Of a stretch of 7,585 nucleotides of DNA, positions 6,404 through 7,585 are shown piece after piece; positions within the stretch are counted from its first letter, which is position 1; the number at the start of each line of letters is the position of its first letter. A program made the translations under genes and the position numbers. Where the stretch lies: NCBI GenBank assembly GCA_016938795.1, contig JAFGTZ010000474.1:1-7585 (forward strand). Reading direction: 5' to 3'. A model generated the notes under the pieces. The model ran no database searches, had not been told where the DNA came from, and worked only from the letters and a program-made list of their open reading frames with translations. This DNA is from Chromatiaceae bacterium. Its GTDB lineage: Bacteria > Pseudomonadota > Gammaproteobacteria > Chromatiales > Chromatiaceae.

Positions 6404-6600
6404 GATGGTGCCCCGCGATCGCTGCGTCGCGGGGTTAAACGGGAAGCCGGTGCCAAGGCGTCCAGCACGTCTTTCAGTCCGGCGCTGCCCCCGCAACGGT
6501 AGACGAGTCGCGGGCGCGACAGATGCCACTGTGAATCCTCATGGGAAGGCGTCGCGCCCCGGGTGCAAGGCACCCAGCTCGTAAGCCCGGAGACCGGCCC
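6404..6600 (+). promoter_or_regulatory. Cobalamin (B12) riboswitch aptamer
   Basis: RNA element that binds a cobalamin (typically adenosylcobalamin) and represses the downstream gene. The conserved blocks of the family (Rfam RF00174) appear in order. GGTGCC (6408-6413) begins the closing helix, followed by a hairpin CCCCGCGA/TCGCGGGG (6411-6418 with 6427-6434). Next come GGGAAGCCGG (6441-6450), its partner CCGGCGCTGCC (6479-6489) and CCCGCAACGGT (6490-6500). The B12-box core GCCACTG is at 6525-6531 and GGGAAGGC at 6543-6550, then a hairpin GGGTGC/GCACCC (6561-6566 with 6570-6575). The 3' block GTAAGCCCGGAGACCGGCC (6581-6599) closes it. The gene 183 bases downstream is btuB, the expected target. 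The outer boundaries are approximate by a few bases; identity is secure. Confidence 0.95.
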
Positions 6601-6658
6601 CGGAATCTTTGGCCGCGCCCCTTCGAGTGGCGCGCGCCGCAAGGTCCGGGGCCGCGTG

Positions 6659-6691
6659 GGGAAGCCGCTCGGGTCAACCGGGCGGCCTCCC
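6659..6691 (+). terminator. Long GC hairpin in the riboswitch expression platform
   Basis: Bases 6659-6672 pair with 6678-6691 around the loop GTCAA. This gives 13 pairs including one G-T wobble, with a single A-C mismatch (6663/6687). It is the strongest local stem between the aptamer and btuB. The sequence after it (TCTTGG) is only a poor T-tract, so it may be an imperfect intrinsic terminator or part of a translational switch. A second smaller stem, CACCCG (6727-6732) with CGGGTG (6752-6757), lies just before the btuB ribosome-binding site at 6772. Confidence 0.45.
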
Positions 6692-6783
6692 TCTTGGCCG
6701 TCTCGGTTGCCTGTGCTCGCTCCACGCACCCGGTTAGGCACATGTTCCGTGCGGGTGGCGCGGACAGGCATAAGGACAAACCG

Positions 6784-7585
6784 ATGAATCCCTCCCTGAT
6801 GCTGGCGGCAGGCCTCCTGCCGCTCGGCGTGGGTGCGGCCTTTGGGGCCGACCCGGCGTTGACGCTCGATCCACTGGTGGTGACCGCCACCCGAACCCCT
6901 CAGTCGGCGGCGGCCACCCTGGCCTCGGTGACGCTCATCGAGCGCGAGACCATCGAGCGTCAGCAGGCGCGCTCGCTTCCTGACCTGTTGCGCGGTCTGC
7001 CGGGCGTGACCCTGGTGGAAAACGGCGGCCCTGGCCAGAGCGCCTCGCTGCTGCTGCGCGGAACCGACAGCGATCACCTGCTGCTGCTGATCGATGGGGT
7101 GCGAGTCGGCTCGGCCACGCTTGGCGGCGCGGCCTTGCAGGATCTGCCGCTCGACGCCATCGAGCGCATCGAGATTGTGCGCGGCCCGCGCTCCAGTCTC
7201 TACGGCTCCGAGGCCATCGGCGGCGTTATCCAGATCTTCACCCGGCGCGGCGGCGGTGCGCTGCGCCCACGCTGGAGCCTGGGCGCCGGCAGTCTCGACA
7301 CGGCACGGCTCTCGGGCGGACTCTCGGGCGGCGGCGAGCGCGCCTGGTTCGATCTGGGCGCGAGCCTGGAGGCGACCGAGGGGCTCAACGCCTGCACCGG
7401 GCGCGCCCAGCCCTTCGCCGGCTGCGGGGTTGATCAGCCCGATCGCGACGGTTATCGCAACCAGAGTGTCAGCGCGCGCGGGGGCTTGCGTCTCGGCGAG
7501 CGCGCCGTGCTCGATGCGCATCTGCTGCGCACCTTCAGCGCCAACGACTTTGACGGCAGCGCCTTTGCTGGCAATCAGTCGCGCA
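6784..7585 (+). CDS. btuB: TonB-dependent vitamin B12 receptor BtuB (3' end cut by window edge)
   Basis: Outer-membrane transporter that takes up cobalamin using TonB/ExbBD energy. 267 codons are visible of an expected 600 or so. Residues 1-22 form a hydrophobic signal peptide (likely cut after FGA22). The TonB box is at 29-37 (DPLVVTATR; compare DTLVVTA in E. coli BtuB). The plug domain spans about 45-155, with LPDLLRGLPGV (65-75), LLRGTDSDHLLLLIDGVRVG, IERIEIVRGPRSSLYGSEAIGGVIQI and then the first barrel strands. C204 and C214 in NACTGRAQPFAGCGV, followed by PDRDGY, look like an extracellular-loop disulfide pair, which I associate with BtuB-like receptors. The ATG at 6784 has AAGGA (6772-6776) seven bases upstream. 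An in-frame ATG at 6742 would add 14 residues with basic charges, but has a weaker ribosome-binding site. The cobalamin riboswitch and promoter immediately upstream confirm the substrate better than the receptor sequence alone. Confidence 0.93.
   Translation, partial: MNPSLMLAAGLLPLGVGAAFGADPALTLDPLVVTATRTPQSAAATLASVTLIERETIERQQARSLPDLLRGLPGVTLVENGGPGQSASLLLRGTDSDHLLLLIDGVRVGSATLGGAALQDLPLDAIERIEIVRGPRSSLYGSEAIGGVIQIFTRRGGGALRPRWSLGAGSLDTARLSGGLSGGGERAWFDLGASLEATEGLNACTGRAQPFAGCGVDQPDRDGYRNQSVSARGGLRLGERAVLDAHLLRTFSANDFDGSAFAGNQSR

Noticed and set aside
6279..6584. Plus-strand 101-codon open frame between the KamA-like gene and btuB
   Set aside because: It overlaps the promoter and the cobalamin aptamer, which explain the sequence conservation better; no domain or ribosome-binding site is evident.
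6328..7521. Minus-strand 397-codon open frame across the riboswitch and btuB
   Set aside because: It covers both a structured RNA and the conserved BtuB plug on the other strand. Its Ala/Arg/Gly-rich composition is typical of a shadow frame.
4858..7585. KamA-like gene and btuB as one cobalamin-controlled unit
   Set aside because: The riboswitch and its own strong promoter lie between the two genes, so B12 control applies only to btuB. KamA-family enzymes use S-adenosylmethionine rather than adenosylcobalamin, so the adjacency has no clear functional basis.

Overview
This is a GC-rich bacterial chromosomal window. It carries six protein genes, two of them cut by the window edges, and one clear RNA regulatory element. 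The GC bias, the DsbA/DsbB pair, a YrbG-type exchanger, a methyl-accepting chemotaxis protein (MCP) and a cobalamin-controlled BtuB point to a motile Gram-negative proteobacterium. A gammaproteobacterium of the purple-sulfur (Chromatiales) type fits my impression of the protein sequences, but that is inference. I see no rRNA, tRNA, insertion sequence, phage gene or CRISPR array.

Left part (1-1442). Two minus-strand genes lie in tandem: dsbB (721-1239), then dsbA (1-661, tail cut off by the window edge). Together they form a periplasmic disulfide-forming system, with DsbA oxidising client proteins and DsbB re-oxidising DsbA with quinone. The DsbA signal peptide contains a twin-arginine motif, which is unusual for this protein. 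A 203-base divergent intergenic region separates dsbB from the next gene and carries a candidate promoter on each strand.

Middle (1443-4857). A plus-strand CaCA-family calcium/sodium exchanger of the YrbG type is followed by a 187-base spacer with an AT-rich island. Then comes a 636-residue MCP with a large periplasmic dCache_3-like sensor, a HAMP domain and a canonical signalling hairpin. A further 336-base gene-free leader precedes the next gene.

Right part (4858-7585). A 462-residue KamA-family (lysine 2,3-aminomutase-like) radical SAM/PLP enzyme keeps the iron-sulfur cysteines, the PLP lysine and the carboxylate-binding arginine. It has lost both aspartates that recognise the lysine side chain, and one is replaced by arginine, so the substrate is probably not lysine. 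A 537-base gap follows. It holds a near-consensus sigma-70 promoter, a textbook cobalamin riboswitch and a strong GC hairpin, all leading into btuB, the TonB-dependent outer-membrane cobalamin receptor, which runs off the right edge. When B12 is plentiful the riboswitch should shut down btuB.

Apart from dsbB-dsbA and promoter-riboswitch-btuB, the genes look like independent transcription units. No new multi-gene system is evident. The most unusual item is the altered substrate pocket of the KamA-like enzyme.
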